The notes under the pieces: generated by a model
The model's input: only the letters and a program-made list of their open reading frames with translations
Told to the model about the DNA's origin: nothing
Database searches by the model: none
Shown here: positions 53,152-63,900 of the stretch, in pieces
How positions within the stretch are numbered: position 1 is the stretch's first letter
Layout: each line of letters begins with the position of its first letter
NCBI GenBank assembly: GCA_902651635.1
Contig: CACRSC010000012.1
Location: forward strand, 263,911 to 327,910
Source: Mastigamoeba balamuthi
Lineage: Eukaryota; Evosea; Mastigamoebida; Mastigamoebidae
DNA: 64,000 bases
Direction of reading: 5' to 3'
Position numbers and translations under genes: made by a program

Positions 53152-54655
53152 ATGGAGGCAGCAGCGCCCACAGCAGCGCCCACCGCGGCCCAGCAGCCGC
53201 CCCAGGGCACCCCGGCAGACCCCCCGCGCGACATCGTCGAGATGGAGAGCGCAGAGGCGTGGTGCACACACGCCTCGGCGCCCGCGGAGCACGGCGGCGC
53301 CTGCGCGTACTGGGTGTACCGCAGGCCGGGTCTAGACGCAGCCTCTGCCCCGCACGTCGTGCTGCTCTCGGGGCTCGCGACAACGCACCGCATGTGCGCA
53401 ACAGTGCACGATTCCGCGGAGATTCTCCCAAGATTCCGTTGGGGGAGGGATTTTATCTGATGATTTCCTCTTTGGGGCAACTCGAGATTTGGATTTGGGA
53501 ATCTGGCTGATATCGCCTCGGGCAGGTGGGAGCCTGTGGTGTTGAGGCTGTGCGTCGCCGAGGGCATGGTCGTGATGGCCGTCGACAACAGGGGGTGCGG
53601 GGCGTCCCCCAAGACCTCGGGCATGACCATCGCCATGATGGCACGCGACGCCGCAGCGGCCCTCGAGCACGCCCGCTGGTGGCCCTCCACGCGCGTCCAC
53701 GTCGTCGGCTACAGCATGGGCGGCATGATCGCTCAGGTCCGAGTCAATTGCCCCATTCGCGTTTGATGCCCGACCACGAAACAAAAAAAAAACCCGTCGA
53801 AAACCGGTGGGGCCAAGTACACGGCGTCGATTGACATCGGTTCTATTGTAGGAGCTGGCGCTGCTGAAGCCCGAGTGCGTGGCGTCGCTGACGCTAGCGG
53901 CCACGAGCGCCGGGGGGACGACGCCGTTCTGGCCGCTGCCCTCGGGCCGCGTGCTGTGGTCGGTGACCAAGACGGCGTTCCACGCCAAGGACCCCGAGAA
54001 GATGCTCGAGACGAGCTGCCCGATGCTCTGGACCGACGAGGTCATCCGGAAGCGCCGCGACGTGCTGGTCGCGCACCTGCGGCGCATCGGGACCATCATG
54101 GGCGTCGTGCCGCAGGACGTGGTGCGCGCGCACTGCCTGGCGATCATGAAGCACGACACGAGGGCGAGGCTGCCGCGTCTCGTGGAGGCCGGCGTGCGTG
54201 CGCAGGTGCTCGTGGGCGACGCGGACGCCATGATCACGCCCAGGGCCGCCAAGGTGATGGCCGAGAAGCTGCAGTGCCCGCGCTATGTGCACAGCGGCGC
54301 GGGGCACGAGCTCTTCGTCGGGACGGATGACCCTGATTGGCTCTTCGCGCACCTCGTGCCGTTCATCAGGAACGAGCCCGTACCCCAGGTCGCGCAGAAG
54401 GCCGCTGCTGCTAACGGTCCCGCTGAACCAGAGGCGACCGCTGCTGCCAGTCCTGCTCCTGCCTCCGAGTCTGTGGGGCCAGCTGCGCCAGCTGCCGCCT
54501 GTGCCAGTGACTCGGTCCATGGTTCGCCACCCTCTGTTGCTTCACCTGTGGTTGCGGGTGCAGTTGAGCCTGCACCTGCTGCTCTTGCTGCTCCCCAAGT
54601 TCCTGCATCTGAGCTTTGTGCACAACAGGAGAAGGCACAATCAATTTCACAGTAG
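53152..54655 (+). CDS. Alpha/beta hydrolase
   Basis: Exons 53152-53393, 53526-53736 and 53852-54655 give 418 aa. The core has the alpha/beta hydrolase signature: HVVLLSGLATTHRM (oxyanion strand), VMAVDNRGCGASP, the nucleophile elbow VGYSMGGM (Ser), the acid in VLVGDADAMITP (Asp) and HSGAGHELF (His). All three catalytic residues are present, so it should be an active esterase, lipase or peptidase-type enzyme; the substrate is unknown. An N-terminal Ala/Pro-rich extension and a C-terminal ~95-residue Ala/Pro/Ser-rich tail flank the enzyme domain. There is no signal peptide, so it is probably cytosolic. Introns are in phases 2 and 0. Confidence 0.85.
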
Positions 54656-54928
54656 AACCCAAGTCGTGATGAAAAAATATAAGTGACCTGTTGACTGCCA
54701 TTCTGCTTGAACTCTCATCAGCACAACACACATCACTGGTGATGTGCACGGAGCATTGAGAAGATCAGTAAAGAGGAACCAGAACCAGAACCACATCGTA
54801 GAATGCCGTATCAGTCTTCTCGAAGCCGAGGTGGTGAGGTGGTGTCTGCCACCCACGATCAGAGGGCCCATTGTTATCAAGCCTGACCTTGCGCGGGGCC
54901 GAAAGTTCCAAAACCCCACGAAATAAAA

Positions 54929-55001
54929 CGCCGACCGAGGGGGTCGAACCCTCGACCACACGGTTAAGAGCCGTGCGCTCTACCGACTGAGCTAGGTCGG
55001 C
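54929..55001 (-). tRNA. tRNA-Lys (anticodon CUU)
   Basis: The minus strand folds as a perfect cloverleaf. GCCGACC pairs with GGTCGGC in the acceptor stem. The D arm is TAGCTCAGTCGGTAGAGC. The anticodon arm is CACGG-CTCTTAA-CCGTG with anticodon CTT. The T arm is GAGGG-TTCGACC-CCCTC, and the discriminator is G. There is no intron. Internal A and B boxes are canonical, and a TTTT pol III terminator follows directly (54925-54928). It reads AAG, the favoured Lys codon in this GC-rich genome. Confidence 0.97.
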
Positions 55002-55067
55002 TTGTACATTTGAGAAGAATCCTGCAATGGGTTCAGGGTAAAGCAAAGCAGGGGTGTTCGATTTGTT

Positions 55068-56317
55068 TCAAGGAATCGTGACAACCTTGGAGAAGTAGCC
55101 ATCAGAGTCATACGACCCACGCTTTGACAGGTGGAAGCATCTCACGTCCATGTCCCCGAAATAGAAGCCGCCAAACCTGTAATCACGCAATTGCTTAACG
55201 TCGGGAGCGGGGACAGATTGGGGGCGGCGACATACTCGGCGAGGACCCTCCTTGCATCGAACGAGATCCTCTCCTGCGGCAGGTCCTCCCCCGTCGCGGG
55301 GTCCAGGGTCTTCTGCTGCCTCCTGTGCTTGGTGTTGATGACCGTGGCGTGCAGCTTCAGCCCCTGCTCCTTCTGGCGCTCGTCGAGCATCCCCGCCCTG
55401 TCCAGCGCCCCGCGGACGACCGCTGCGGCCCTCTGCAGCGCCGCGCAGCCCTCGTCCTCCCTGACGCAGGCGTAGAGCACGTCGACGTCTGCGGGGTCGT
55501 CGTTCATGTACCCGAGCCCCTCGACGCGCACGCGGGCGCCCGCCAGCTCCCGCGCGACCTCGGCGCCGACGCCCTCGAGCGCCCCGCACGCCCTGGCCAG
55601 CGCCGTCTGCCCGTGCAGCCGCAGCATCGCCAGCGTCAGGTGCAGCCCCTCGGGCGCCGACACGATGCTCGCGTCGAACCCGCGGCACCCCTTGGCCCGC
55701 GCGCCGACCAGGCGCCCGAAGTCCGCGGCCCTCGCGCGCACGGCTGCGTCGCAGAGCGGCACCGACACAAAGTGCGTGTACGGCGCCCGCGCCTCGGCCT
55801 CGGCGGCGGCCAGCGCCACGCGCGCGGCGGCCCCGGCGACGGCCCGGGCCGCGGGCCCGCGCACGAGGACCACGGCGTCGCCGAACCCCGGGCTGGCGGC
55901 GACGCGCCGCGGGAGCTCGAGCGCGCACGCGGTGGCCGTCTCGATGGCCGTCTTGGTGGCGCCGCGCGGGCCCAAGACGTGGCGCAGGTACGACGCCGGC
56001 AGCGTCAGCGTCAGCGAGCACGTCCTGCCGCTCGGGTCGCGGACGACCTCGCCCGCAGACACTGCTGCGGCGCCCGCCAGGGCAGACTCGAGGGACACGT
56101 CGTCATCGGCGGCAGAAGCGGGGGCGGGGGAGCGCTGGGAGGGCTCCGGGGCGGCGCAGAGGCACGAGTCGGGGCCGTCGTCGCTGTCGGCCGCGGGACG
56201 CGTGGGCACGGGGGCGGCGAGCGCAGGGGAGCGCTGGCGGGCGGGGGCCGGGGGCGCGATGCGCGCTTTGCGGTACGTGCGGCCGCAGACGCTGATCAGC
56301 TGGACGTCGGGCTCCAT
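55068..56317 (-). CDS. ASCC1: ASCC1-like protein (KH plus 2H phosphoesterase)
   Basis: Exons 55236-56317 and 55068-55176 give 396 aa; the intron has an ideal GTATGT donor. After a low-complexity N-terminus, a KH-type RNA-binding domain (~115-185: LPASYLRHVLGPRGATKTAIE) leads into an AKAP7/2H phosphoesterase domain. The two HxT motifs are LHLTLAM and LKLHATVIN. The second exon supplies the family's C-terminal FGDMDVRCFHLSKRG...DGYF segment. This KH-plus-2H arrangement is that of ASCC1, a subunit of the ASC-1 complex acting in transcription coactivation, alkylation-damage signalling and ribosome quality control. The start MEPDVQLISVCGRTYRK is chosen because VQLISVxGRxYRK-like N-termini occur in the family. 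Confidence 0.88.
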
Positions 56318-56783
56318 CAGTGCCGCTGTGTTACTCGGAGAGACCAACAGTTGATCGATAGGATATCGTTGCGCAAATCTGGATTCTTGTATCTTCGTTT
56401 TTCTAGGAGATACACGACCCCCCGGTTCCGGGATCGATCTGTCCGCTGGAAGCGCGGTGTCATACTATGCGTGCACTAATAAATGTTGATGGCTGTTCGG
56501 TCGTGTCGGTCTTTTTGTATGGCAACGCATACCGTTAACGGCGCGTGTTGGGGTGCCTCCAGGGGCGCGTGTTGCCAATAATTACAGAGCCATCCAGTGT
56601 GTTCGCTTGGGAGAGCACAAGGGAGTACGCAAATACACGCGATACTGAGCCGGTGTGGGAGGAGGAGAGGGAGAGAAGAGGGCAGAGCGGGTGTGGGAAG
56701 AGAAAGAGAGAGGGAAGGGAAGAGAAGAGAAAAGAAGCGGAAAAGAAGGAGGTGCTCCGGCTATGCCCCTCGCACTGCGTGAG
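56318..56783. other. Spacer with polypurine tract, no gene seen
   Basis: It holds the ASCC1 upstream region and the 3' side of the next gene. An AATAAA lies near 56479-56484 and a ~100-base G/A-only-like tract at 56655-56757. Confidence 0.45.
56655..56757 (+). repeat. Polypurine tract
   Basis: About 100 bases of almost pure G and A (GGAGGAGAGGGAGAGAAG-like), just beyond the 3' end of the first KPW-family gene. Such tracts can form triplex or other non-B structure; on the gene's strand it is polypyrimidine. Confidence 0.7.
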
Positions 56784-57641
56784 TCACAGGTAGCACGGGT
56801 CGCGCAGCAGCATGTCCGCGTAGTACTCGTCCGAGCTGATGCCCGCCTTCTCCTCGGGCAGCGGCTCCATCATCGGCGACTCTGCCCCGCTGAGCGCCGG
56901 CGAAGACGACGCAGAGAGCAGCTCGCAGAGCTCGGGGCTCGCCGGGTACAGCTCAAAGGCGCTGGGCACCTCGAGCCCCCCAGCCGCCCTGCCCCCACCC
57001 CCACCCGCGGCAGCCCCCGTCGACGACGGCGACTCGCCGTCGGGCGCCGTCACGGTGATGACGATGCTGGGGACGACAGCGACGGGCGCCTGGGGCTGGG
57101 GCTCAGCCTCGTCGGGCTGGGGCTGGGGCTGGGGCGCCGGGTCTTCGGGGACGATGTGGATGTCGGGCACGACGTAGCCCTCGGGCAGCAGCGAGGGCGT
57201 GCTGCCGCGGGACGGCGTGGGAGAGGCGCCGCCGAGCTCGTCCGACGTGGGGAAGAGCGAGGGCAGGGCGTCGGGCTGCGGGCCAGAGGGCTGGCGGGCC
57301 AGCCAGGCCTCGACGTCCTTGAGCGCGGGCAGGACGACCTTGTCGACGGCGCAGCTCGCGTGCTTGATGCGCAGGCGCTTCTGCAGCAGCTTCCAGAAGC
57401 CCTGCTCGCGGCCGCCGGCCTCCGAGGGCGCGTCCTTGGCCACGAGGACGAACTCGGGGGCGAAGGGCGCGCGCAGGATGGCGCCGTTGGCCTCGAGCCG
57501 GCGCAGGGACGCCGTCGTGTAGACGCGGCCGTGCTCGAGCGACTTGGCTGCGCGCAGGGCGTCGGGATCTGCTGAGCGGCCGCTCCACGGCTTGAAGACG
57601 TAGAACGCCCGCCCGGAGCGGTTGAACATCTCGAGGCGCAT
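56784..57641 (-). CDS. KPW-domain transcription-factor-like protein, paralogue 1
   Basis: A single-exon 285-aa protein starting MRLEMFNRSGRAFYVFKPW. The start is fixed by alignment with the two paralogues, although the frame is open further upstream. Residues 1-~118 form a conserved domain (FYVFKPW...SADPDALRAAKSLEHGRVY, RRLEANGAILRAP, FVLVAKDAPSEAGGREQGFWKLLQKRL). A Pro/Gln/Glu-rich linker and a poly-Gly stretch follow, then SPELCELLSA and the acidic end SSDEYYADMLLRDPCYL. I do not recognise the domain. A DNA- or protein-binding N-terminus with an acidic, aromatic C-terminal motif looks like a transcription regulator, but this is inference. It is transcribed divergently from paralogue 2. Confidence 0.7.
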   Translation of the reverse strand: MRLEMFNRSGRAFYVFKPWSGRSADPDALRAAKSLEHGRVYTTASLRRLEANGAILRAPFAPEFVLVAKDAPSEAGGREQGFWKLLQKRLRIKHASCAVDKVVLPALKDVEAWLARQPSGPQPDALPSLFPTSDELGGASPTPSRGSTPSLLPEGYVVPDIHIVPEDPAPQPQPQPDEAEPQPQAPVAVVPSIVITVTAPDGESPSSTGAAAGGGGGRAAGGLEVPSAFELYPASPELCELLSASSSPALSGAESPMMEPLPEEKAGISSDEYYADMLLRDPCYL

Positions 57642-58326
57642 TCGCAGGGCCGGTTTCTCTGAAAAGGAGGAAAAGCAGGGCGACGCGGATTCTGAATGTG
57701 TGGGCGAGGATATCTGCGGTGCGGGATATTTTGTTGGTGCGGTGTGCTGGCGCACCCGCCTTCGCCGAAAGTCTTTTGCATCTGGAAAAGTGCTCCATTA
57801 CCCGCTACGTCAAAGATACACTCGATGGGTATCAACTGTTCTTCATCGGTTCGCTGCAACCGCCTCCCGTCCGCTTGCATGACCCCGGCCACTGCCCTCG
57901 CTGCCTCCACCTGTTGTCGGTCTTCAGCGGGAACTGCGATCAGGGGACGACTGACCCTGTCGAAATGTGCGCAAAACGAGAAAAGAAAACTCCGATTCTT
58001 CAGACGACGGCCCTAGGGTTTTCGCACACTACCGCCCACGGCGTCTGCCGCGCACACCATGAGCTTTGGCAACGATGCAGCGTGCACACGCGGTGTCAGG
58101 CACCCTGGCAACGTGTGTTACGTCAGTTTTTCTCACACGCGAGGAGGTGCGGTGCGATTTTGGGGTCGGGTGCGCCCACTGTCCGCACCCACACTATAAA
58201 TATCTGGCCCCCGGTCCCTTTTGTCCTCAAAACTTAAAACCTCCCGTCGACACAGGAGCCCAAACAAGGACTCGAAAAGTCCCCAAGGAACCCTCCGAGT
58301 AACCCTCACCAAGCCCAAGTCCAAGA
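57642..58326. promoter_or_regulatory. Divergent promoter region of KPW paralogues 1 and 2
   Basis: These 685 bases between head-to-head start codons contain the paralogue 2 TATA box and several short frames that I do not support as genes. The part next to paralogue 1 is AT-richer (about 57655-57735). Confidence 0.5.
58195..58202 (+). promoter_or_regulatory. TATA box of KPW paralogue 2
   Basis: TATAAATA preceded by CACAC and followed by GC-rich sequence, 125 bases upstream of the ATG at 58327. It is the clearest TATA element in the window. Confidence 0.6.
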
Positions 58327-59166
58327 ATGCGTCTGGAGATGTACAACCTCGTGGGTCGCTCGTTCTACGTCTTCAAGCCGTGGAACGGGCGCTCTGCCGA
58401 CCCCGACGCCCTGCGTGCCGCCAAGTCGCTCGAGCACGGCCGCGTCTACACGACCGTCGGGCTGCGCAGGCTCGAGGCGTCTGGCGCCATCATGCGTGCC
58501 CCCTTCGCCCCCGAGTTCGTCCTCGTGGCCAAGGACGCCCCGTCCGAGGCTGGGGGCCGCGAGCAGGGCTTCTGGAAGCTGCTGCAGAAGCGCCTGCACC
58601 TCAAGCACGCGAGCTGCGCCGTCGACAAGGTCGTCCTGCCCGTGCTCAAGGACGTCGAGGCCTGGCTCGCGTGCCAGCCCTCGGGCCCGCAGCGCGAGGC
58701 CCTCCCGTCGCTGTTCCCGCGGTCGGACGAGGTCGGCGCGGCCCCTGCGCTGCTGCAGTCGGCTGCCCCCTCGGTCGTCTGCTCCCCGACGGCCGCTGAG
58801 CCCGCGCCCGAGGCCAAGCCCGTGGTGCCCCTCCCGCTCCTCTTCGACCAGCTCGCGCAGCAGCAGCTCCAGCAGCCCCAGCAGCCTCAGCAGCCCCAGC
58901 AGCCGCAGCTGCAGGAGGTCAAGATCGAGTACGAGCTGCTCTCGGTGCCGGTCAAGGGCGAGGCGATGACGCAGACGCAGCTGCTGTTCCCCGACAGCCC
59001 CGAGATGTGCGACCTGCTGTCGTCGGTCGAGTCGTCGCCGCTGGTGATGGGCGAGCTGGGCGCATCGCCCCTGATGCAGCCGCTCTCCGTCGAGCAGCAG
59101 CAGAGCTTCATCTCGCCCGACGACTACTTTGACAGCATGCTGCTCCGCGACCCCTACATCCTCTAA
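58327..59166 (+). CDS. KPW-domain transcription-factor-like protein, paralogue 2
   Basis: A single-exon 279-aa protein, closest to paralogue 1. The conserved N-terminal domain runs from MRLEMYNLVGRSFYVFKPW to about residue 118 (VLKDVEAWL). It is followed by LPSLFPRSDEV, shared by all three copies, and a Gln/Pro tract (QQQLQQPQQPQQPQQPQ) typical of transcription-factor linkers. The C-terminus repeats the family pattern: SPEMCDLLSS, then SPDDYFDSMLLRDPYIL. That last motif matches the spacing of acidic-hydrophobic activation motifs. There is no known-domain match, signal peptide or membrane segment. It is expressed from a TATA promoter divergent from paralogue 1. Confidence 0.72.
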   Translation: MRLEMYNLVGRSFYVFKPWNGRSADPDALRAAKSLEHGRVYTTVGLRRLEASGAIMRAPFAPEFVLVAKDAPSEAGGREQGFWKLLQKRLHLKHASCAVDKVVLPVLKDVEAWLACQPSGPQREALPSLFPRSDEVGAAPALLQSAAPSVVCSPTAAEPAPEAKPVVPLPLLFDQLAQQQLQQPQQPQQPQQPQLQEVKIEYELLSVPVKGEAMTQTQLLFPDSPEMCDLLSSVESSPLVMGELGASPLMQPLSVEQQQSFISPDDYFDSMLLRDPYIL

Positions 59167-60123
59167 AGAGCCACACGCGTGGAGTCCGACCAGAGAGCGT
59201 CTGCTGGCGCCGGAGAGAAGAGAGCGACGAGCAAGAGCACGAGAGAGGCGGCCATGGCATTAACCTCGCGCGCACAGCGAAGCGTTTGCGAAAATGCACA
59301 CAACATCCACACACCGCAGCAGCGGGTAGCGGTGGGGACTAGAACCCTCACCAGACCGCTGCTTTTTTCGCTGGAACACTCCGTATATAAACACCCTTTC
59401 TGCAGAGCATACAGTAGCGGTCTGTTCCTATCGTGTTCTTTCTTGTGTCCCGCGGGCGGTGAAGTGACCAGGAGAACGCTCACCGACATTATTTCAAGCC
59501 AAACAGGACGCCGAAAAACGGAAAGAAAACCGGAGGAAGGAAGAAAAAAAACCTGAGCGACGGGCAGTGTGGTACAGAAATTTTCCCGTCTTCTGCTTCT
59601 TGGTGAAAGCCATCCCCCGGCGAATGGCGTAGCAGCGCATTCTTCCAGGGCTCGGTGTGGCGGCGGGTGCGTGAGAGCAACTCACAACTGCACTTTCCTA
59701 ATGCACCTTTCCTGGCGGGTCCTCATGGGGTGGTTTGGATTCACCTCCTTGGACGGCTGCAGGAAAGGGTCGGCTCATCCACAGAACTAGGAGGACGGAC
59801 ATCCTGATAAGAAGCCGTTGGCTTCTCTGATCTGTGTAAATTCCGTCGACAACGGTGGAGATCAATCGGGTCCTAGCACCCTCGCGATTCGGCCCTCACT
59901 GTTGTGCGTTTGCTGGCTTGTCCACCATACTCTGTCGGGCAGGAAATTGCGTCAGGCCTGTCATAGACAGAACTCTGTTTTTTTCTGTATCACTTCGTCA
60001 TTTTTTCACTTATTCCTCAGTCGCCGACCTGCACTCAGGCGCACACACCGCTAAGCTCTTCAGAGAATAGGGGAGTAGCCGCTACCACGCACGGGACCGC
60101 GAGCACGCCAGATCCGGAAGAGA
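59167..60123. other. Upstream region of KPW paralogue 3, no gene seen
   Basis: About 950 bases without a supported gene. A TATATAAA (59384-59391) faces right, 730 bases before the next ATG, so it either serves a long 5' UTR, an unseen non-coding RNA or nothing. An imperfect hairpin with a tRNA B-box-like GGTTCTAGTCC lies just before it on the minus strand. Confidence 0.4.
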
Positions 60124-60822
60124 ATGAAGCTGGAGATGCAGGACTTGACGGGGAGGCCCTTCTACGTGTTCAAGCCCTGGAGCCTGCGGAGGCGCGACCC
60201 AGACCCCCTGCGCGCCGCCCGTTCCATCGAAAACGGCCGGGTGTACACCACGGCGTCGCTGCGCAGGCTCGAGTCGCTGGGTGCCATCATCCGGGCGCCG
60301 TCGTTCGCCCGTGGCGTCGTGCTCGTGGCCAAGGACGCCCCGGAGATGCTCGGTGGCCGGGCGCAGGGCTTCTGGAAGCTCATACAGAAGCGCCTGAGGC
60401 TCAAGCACGCAAGCAGCCTGCTCGACATGGTGTCGATGCCCGAGCTCTCGGACGTCCAGGCGTGGCTGCGGGAGTTCAGGGCGGGCCCCGTGGACACTGT
60501 GCCCCAGCTCAGGGCCAACGCGTCGCTGTTCCCGCGGTCTGACGAGGTCAGAATCTCGATCGACGAGTCAAACGTCCGAATAGTCGTTGTGCCAGAACCC
60601 GCCCACACCGCCGCGGAGGCACCGGTTCCTCCGGCTCCTGCTGCGCTCCAGCCCGTGTCCCAGCGTGGCTCGCTGGAGTCGGGATCGGAGGAGGAGGCAG
60701 GAGCTACTGCTGTGGCGCCGGGCGCTCAGCCCTGGCCACTACTGCAAGGCGAGGAATTCGAGCAGTCATACTGGCTCTCAGGCGTGTGCCCGGAAATGAG
60801 CCACTTCTCGGTGCTCAATTGA
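60124..60822 (+). CDS. KPW-domain transcription-factor-like protein, paralogue 3
   Basis: A single-exon 232-aa protein, the most divergent of the three. It keeps the N-terminal domain (MKLEMQDLTGRPFYVFKPW, RAARSIENGRVYTTASLRRLE, VLVAKDAP, GFWKLIQKRLRLKHAS) and the SLFPRSDEV motif. It has a short, acidic C-terminal half (GSLESGSEEEAG) and ends CPEMSHFSVLN without the MLLRDP motif. The conserved positions define the domain core: FYVFKPW, GRVYTT, RRLE, GAI, VLVAKDAP, QGFWKL, QKRL and KHAS. Different tails on one domain suggest functional divergence within the cluster. Confidence 0.7.
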   Translation: MKLEMQDLTGRPFYVFKPWSLRRRDPDPLRAARSIENGRVYTTASLRRLESLGAIIRAPSFARGVVLVAKDAPEMLGGRAQGFWKLIQKRLRLKHASSLLDMVSMPELSDVQAWLREFRAGPVDTVPQLRANASLFPRSDEVRISIDESNVRIVVVPEPAHTAAEAPVPPAPAALQPVSQRGSLESGSEEEAGATAVAPGAQPWPLLQGEEFEQSYWLSGVCPEMSHFSVLN

Positions 60823-60999
60823 GCTCCCAAACTGTCTGTCTATCTGCGCTACACGCCCTTGTGGCCACACCCAGGGCTTTTCCACACTTCAGTAGCAATC
60901 AAATCCAGTTTTTCATCCCGCCCCGAGGAGCATCATCGTGCAGATTTCTCCCCCATATCTCGCAGAACGAGATTGTATTACGTTGTGAGAATATCGCAA

Positions 61000-63900
61000 A
61001 TGGAGACAGCGCCGCCGCCACCTCCTCCGCCGCCTTCAGGACACAGGGCGCCGCAAAGAGCGTCCCAGACCTCACCGCGTTCCTCTGCCGCGCTCTCGGA
61101 GCAGCTGCTGGCCGCGCGGCCCTCGTCTCTCGATGACCCGCAGAGAACTCTGGTGGCCGACGGTAATCAACCGCGAAAAATCAACCAGATTCCCAGAAAT
61201 CTTCAAATTAATACTGAATCCAATTTCCAATACTATTCCTGCGATTTGTAACGAAGACTCACCAGACGAACAGCTTCTGGGACGCTGTTTGACGAGAGGC
61301 CTGGCGGGGGCAAGTGGTGCGGGATGAGCAACCAGGGGGCGACGTGCTACATGAACAGCGTGATGCAGGCGCTGTTCCACACGCCCGAGGTCAGGGCCTA
61401 CGTGTACCGCTACGGGTCCGACCACCCCATCACCCTCGAGCTCCAGCGCCTCTTTGCCCGCATGCAGGTACTCTCTTTGCGCCCTCCTCAGTTGTTGCGC
61501 GCGTTTGAGGCTTGTTTGCGATGAAGTCGCTCTCTTGTGGCTCAAGGCCAGAGGCTCAGCAAGTAAAGGGGCTGTGTGCCCCCCCCAACACACACACTGA
61601 ACATTGAACGTGGGCCTTGTCTTTATGCCCATCGTATTCACGGCGGCGCAGAACAGAACACGTCACACTCCAGTGACAACGATGCGCTTGCATGACCATG
61701 CCAGCTGACTGGTAGCGCTGTAACAGATGGGCGAGAGGCCGTTTGTGGACACCAAGGCGCTGACGACAAGCTTCGGGTGGACCGAATCCGATGCCGTGAG
61801 AGCCCACCCCACAGGCTCCCCGGGTGCTTTGCTCTCACACGCCGTGCCCGCAGTTTGAGCAGCAGGACGCGCAGGAGCTCCTGCGAGTGCTCTTCGAAGC
61901 CCTCGACCTCATCGCAGCCTTGACAGACACCCCTCCGCTGACGGCCCTCTACCGCGGGTCGCTGGAGGACTACACGACCTGCTCCGAGTGCCACAGCACC
62001 CGCTCGCGCGAGGACCCTTTCTTCGACCTTCAGCTGCCCGTCCGCGGCCTTGGGACCCTCGAGGACTCGATCCGCAGGTTCTGCGAGCCCGAGCAGATGC
62101 GCGGCGAGAACAGGGTGTCCTGCCCCACCTGCGGGCGCGCCACGGACTCCCTCAAAGGCCTGCGCATCAAGGAGCTGCCGCGACTGCTGACCCTGCAGCT
62201 GAAGCGCTTCGACTTTGACCCCGCGACGTACAGGAGGGTCAAAATCAACACGCGCCTCGAGTACCCCGCGGTCCTCGACCTCTCGCACATCGTCCCCGGT
62301 GCTCCCAAGTACAACCTGTTCGCCGTGATGCTCCACAGCGGCGGGGCGATGGGCGGCCACTACCAGGCGTTCGTGCGCGCGGACTCTGGGTGCTGGATCC
62401 GCTGCAACGACTCGAGCGTCGTCGCAGTGCCGGAGACCGAGCTCGCCCAGGGCTTCGGAGGGCCTCCGGAGAGCGCTGGCGCGGTGGCGCACCGCCCGGA
62501 CTCGACGACCAGCGCGTACATGCTCATGTACAGGTCGTCCGACTGTCCGTCAGTCGAGGTTGTGCAAGATATGGTGCCGGAGGCCGTAAGGGCGGAGATA
62601 GAGGCCGAGAACGACAAGTTCCGCACAGCCAGGGCCGAGTGGCGCCGCAGGAGGGACACGCTGACCCTCAGGGTGTCGCTGGGCGCGGGGTCTGTCGCCG
62701 CGAACGTGCAGATCCACAAAGACACGCCGCTGGCCGAGGCCAAGACCGCGATCTGTGCCGCGCTCAGGCCGGAGAACCCCCAGGTCCCAGAGGACATGGA
62801 GCTCGTGAGATTGAGGTACTGGAAAGCCAACGCAGAGGCGCCGGGCGAGGCGTACACGGATACCAGCAAGACAATCGGGCAGCTGGGGTTCCACTCCAAC
62901 ATGGCCCTCTTCGTCGAGGTGAGGCAGCCCGGCGCGGACTTCCCGGTGATCGACGACAGCATCCGCATCTCTCTCCTCAAGCTCGACGCCGAGGGGCGAG
63001 ACTTCTGCGAGCCCCACCCAGAGGCGCTCGCAGCCAGCGCCACCGTGGGCGATTTGAGAGCCCTGGCCTCGGCATTTGTGGGGTCGGCAGCGAGGATTGT
63101 CGCCGTCGTGATGGAGAACGGAAGGCAGAGGGCTACGGTTCTGAGCGAAGACGCAAAGGAGCTCAGGAGGGACCTCGGTGTTGCCGACGGCTCTATGCTC
63201 TACGCAGAGGACGCGAGCGTACCAGAGGAGAGCTCGAGGCTGCTGCAGAGGTTCGACGAGGAGTCCAACAGGATCGACATCGGATACAACAAGCTCAACT
63301 CCAAAGAGCCCACCCAACACGTGCGTCTCTTGCGGCGAAGACATGAGACTTGTGCCGGGCGGCGCTGCCCTATCTGAATGACCCTCGCTTTCCCGCAGAT
63401 GATCATCGATGGCAGGAAGACTGTGGGGTGCCTCAAGAACGAGATATCCAAGGCGCTGGGGGTACCGGAGGCCCAGTTCCGGCTGTGCAACAGCTTCTTC
63501 TCGGCTAAGGAGTACACGGACCCCGCGCGCACCATGGCGCAAGCAGGCCTCTTTGACGGCTGCAACGTCGCCGTGGTCCCCGGCGCGCCGTCCAAGTCGG
63601 GGGAGATCAAGCTCGCTGTGTTCCTGTACTCCCCGGACGCTCCGGACGCCGGCCCACTGGGAGCCGGCCGCTTTGGGAAGCTCCCCGACATCCCCGTCAC
63701 CGAGGACACGCAGGTGGGGGCCGTCGCGGCGGTGGTAGCGTCGTCGCTACAACAGGAGCACCCGGGGCTCGACCCGTCCCTCGTGCGGGTCCGCTCGAAG
63801 ATTGGTCCGCGCGTCGGGCAGCTACTTGCGCCCACGCGGACGCTCAGGGACTGCCTACCGGGCCTCAGGTCGGGCAAGGAGGTCGCTGTGCAGCTGCTGT

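Noticed and set aside
57642-57910. Upstream extension or extra exon of KPW paralogue 1 (minus-strand frames to 57910)
   Set aside because: The other two paralogues start at the equivalent Met and show no similar upstream peptide.
59310-59375. tRNA-like hairpin with GGTTCTAGTCC on the minus strand
   Set aside because: There is a B-box-like sequence and a stem, but no acceptor stem, D arm or anticodon arm in proper spacing.
59163-59489. Minus-strand frame ending in a signal-peptide-like MAASLVLLLVALFSPAPADA
   Set aside because: Only about 30 residues follow that Met, with no homologue pattern and position in a 3' flank; chance hydrophobic run.
56784-60822. Heat-shock factor identity for the three paralogues
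   Set aside because: The N-terminal domain lacks the HSF helix pattern (FxxKL...SFVRQLNxYGF) and no heptad trimerisation region follows.
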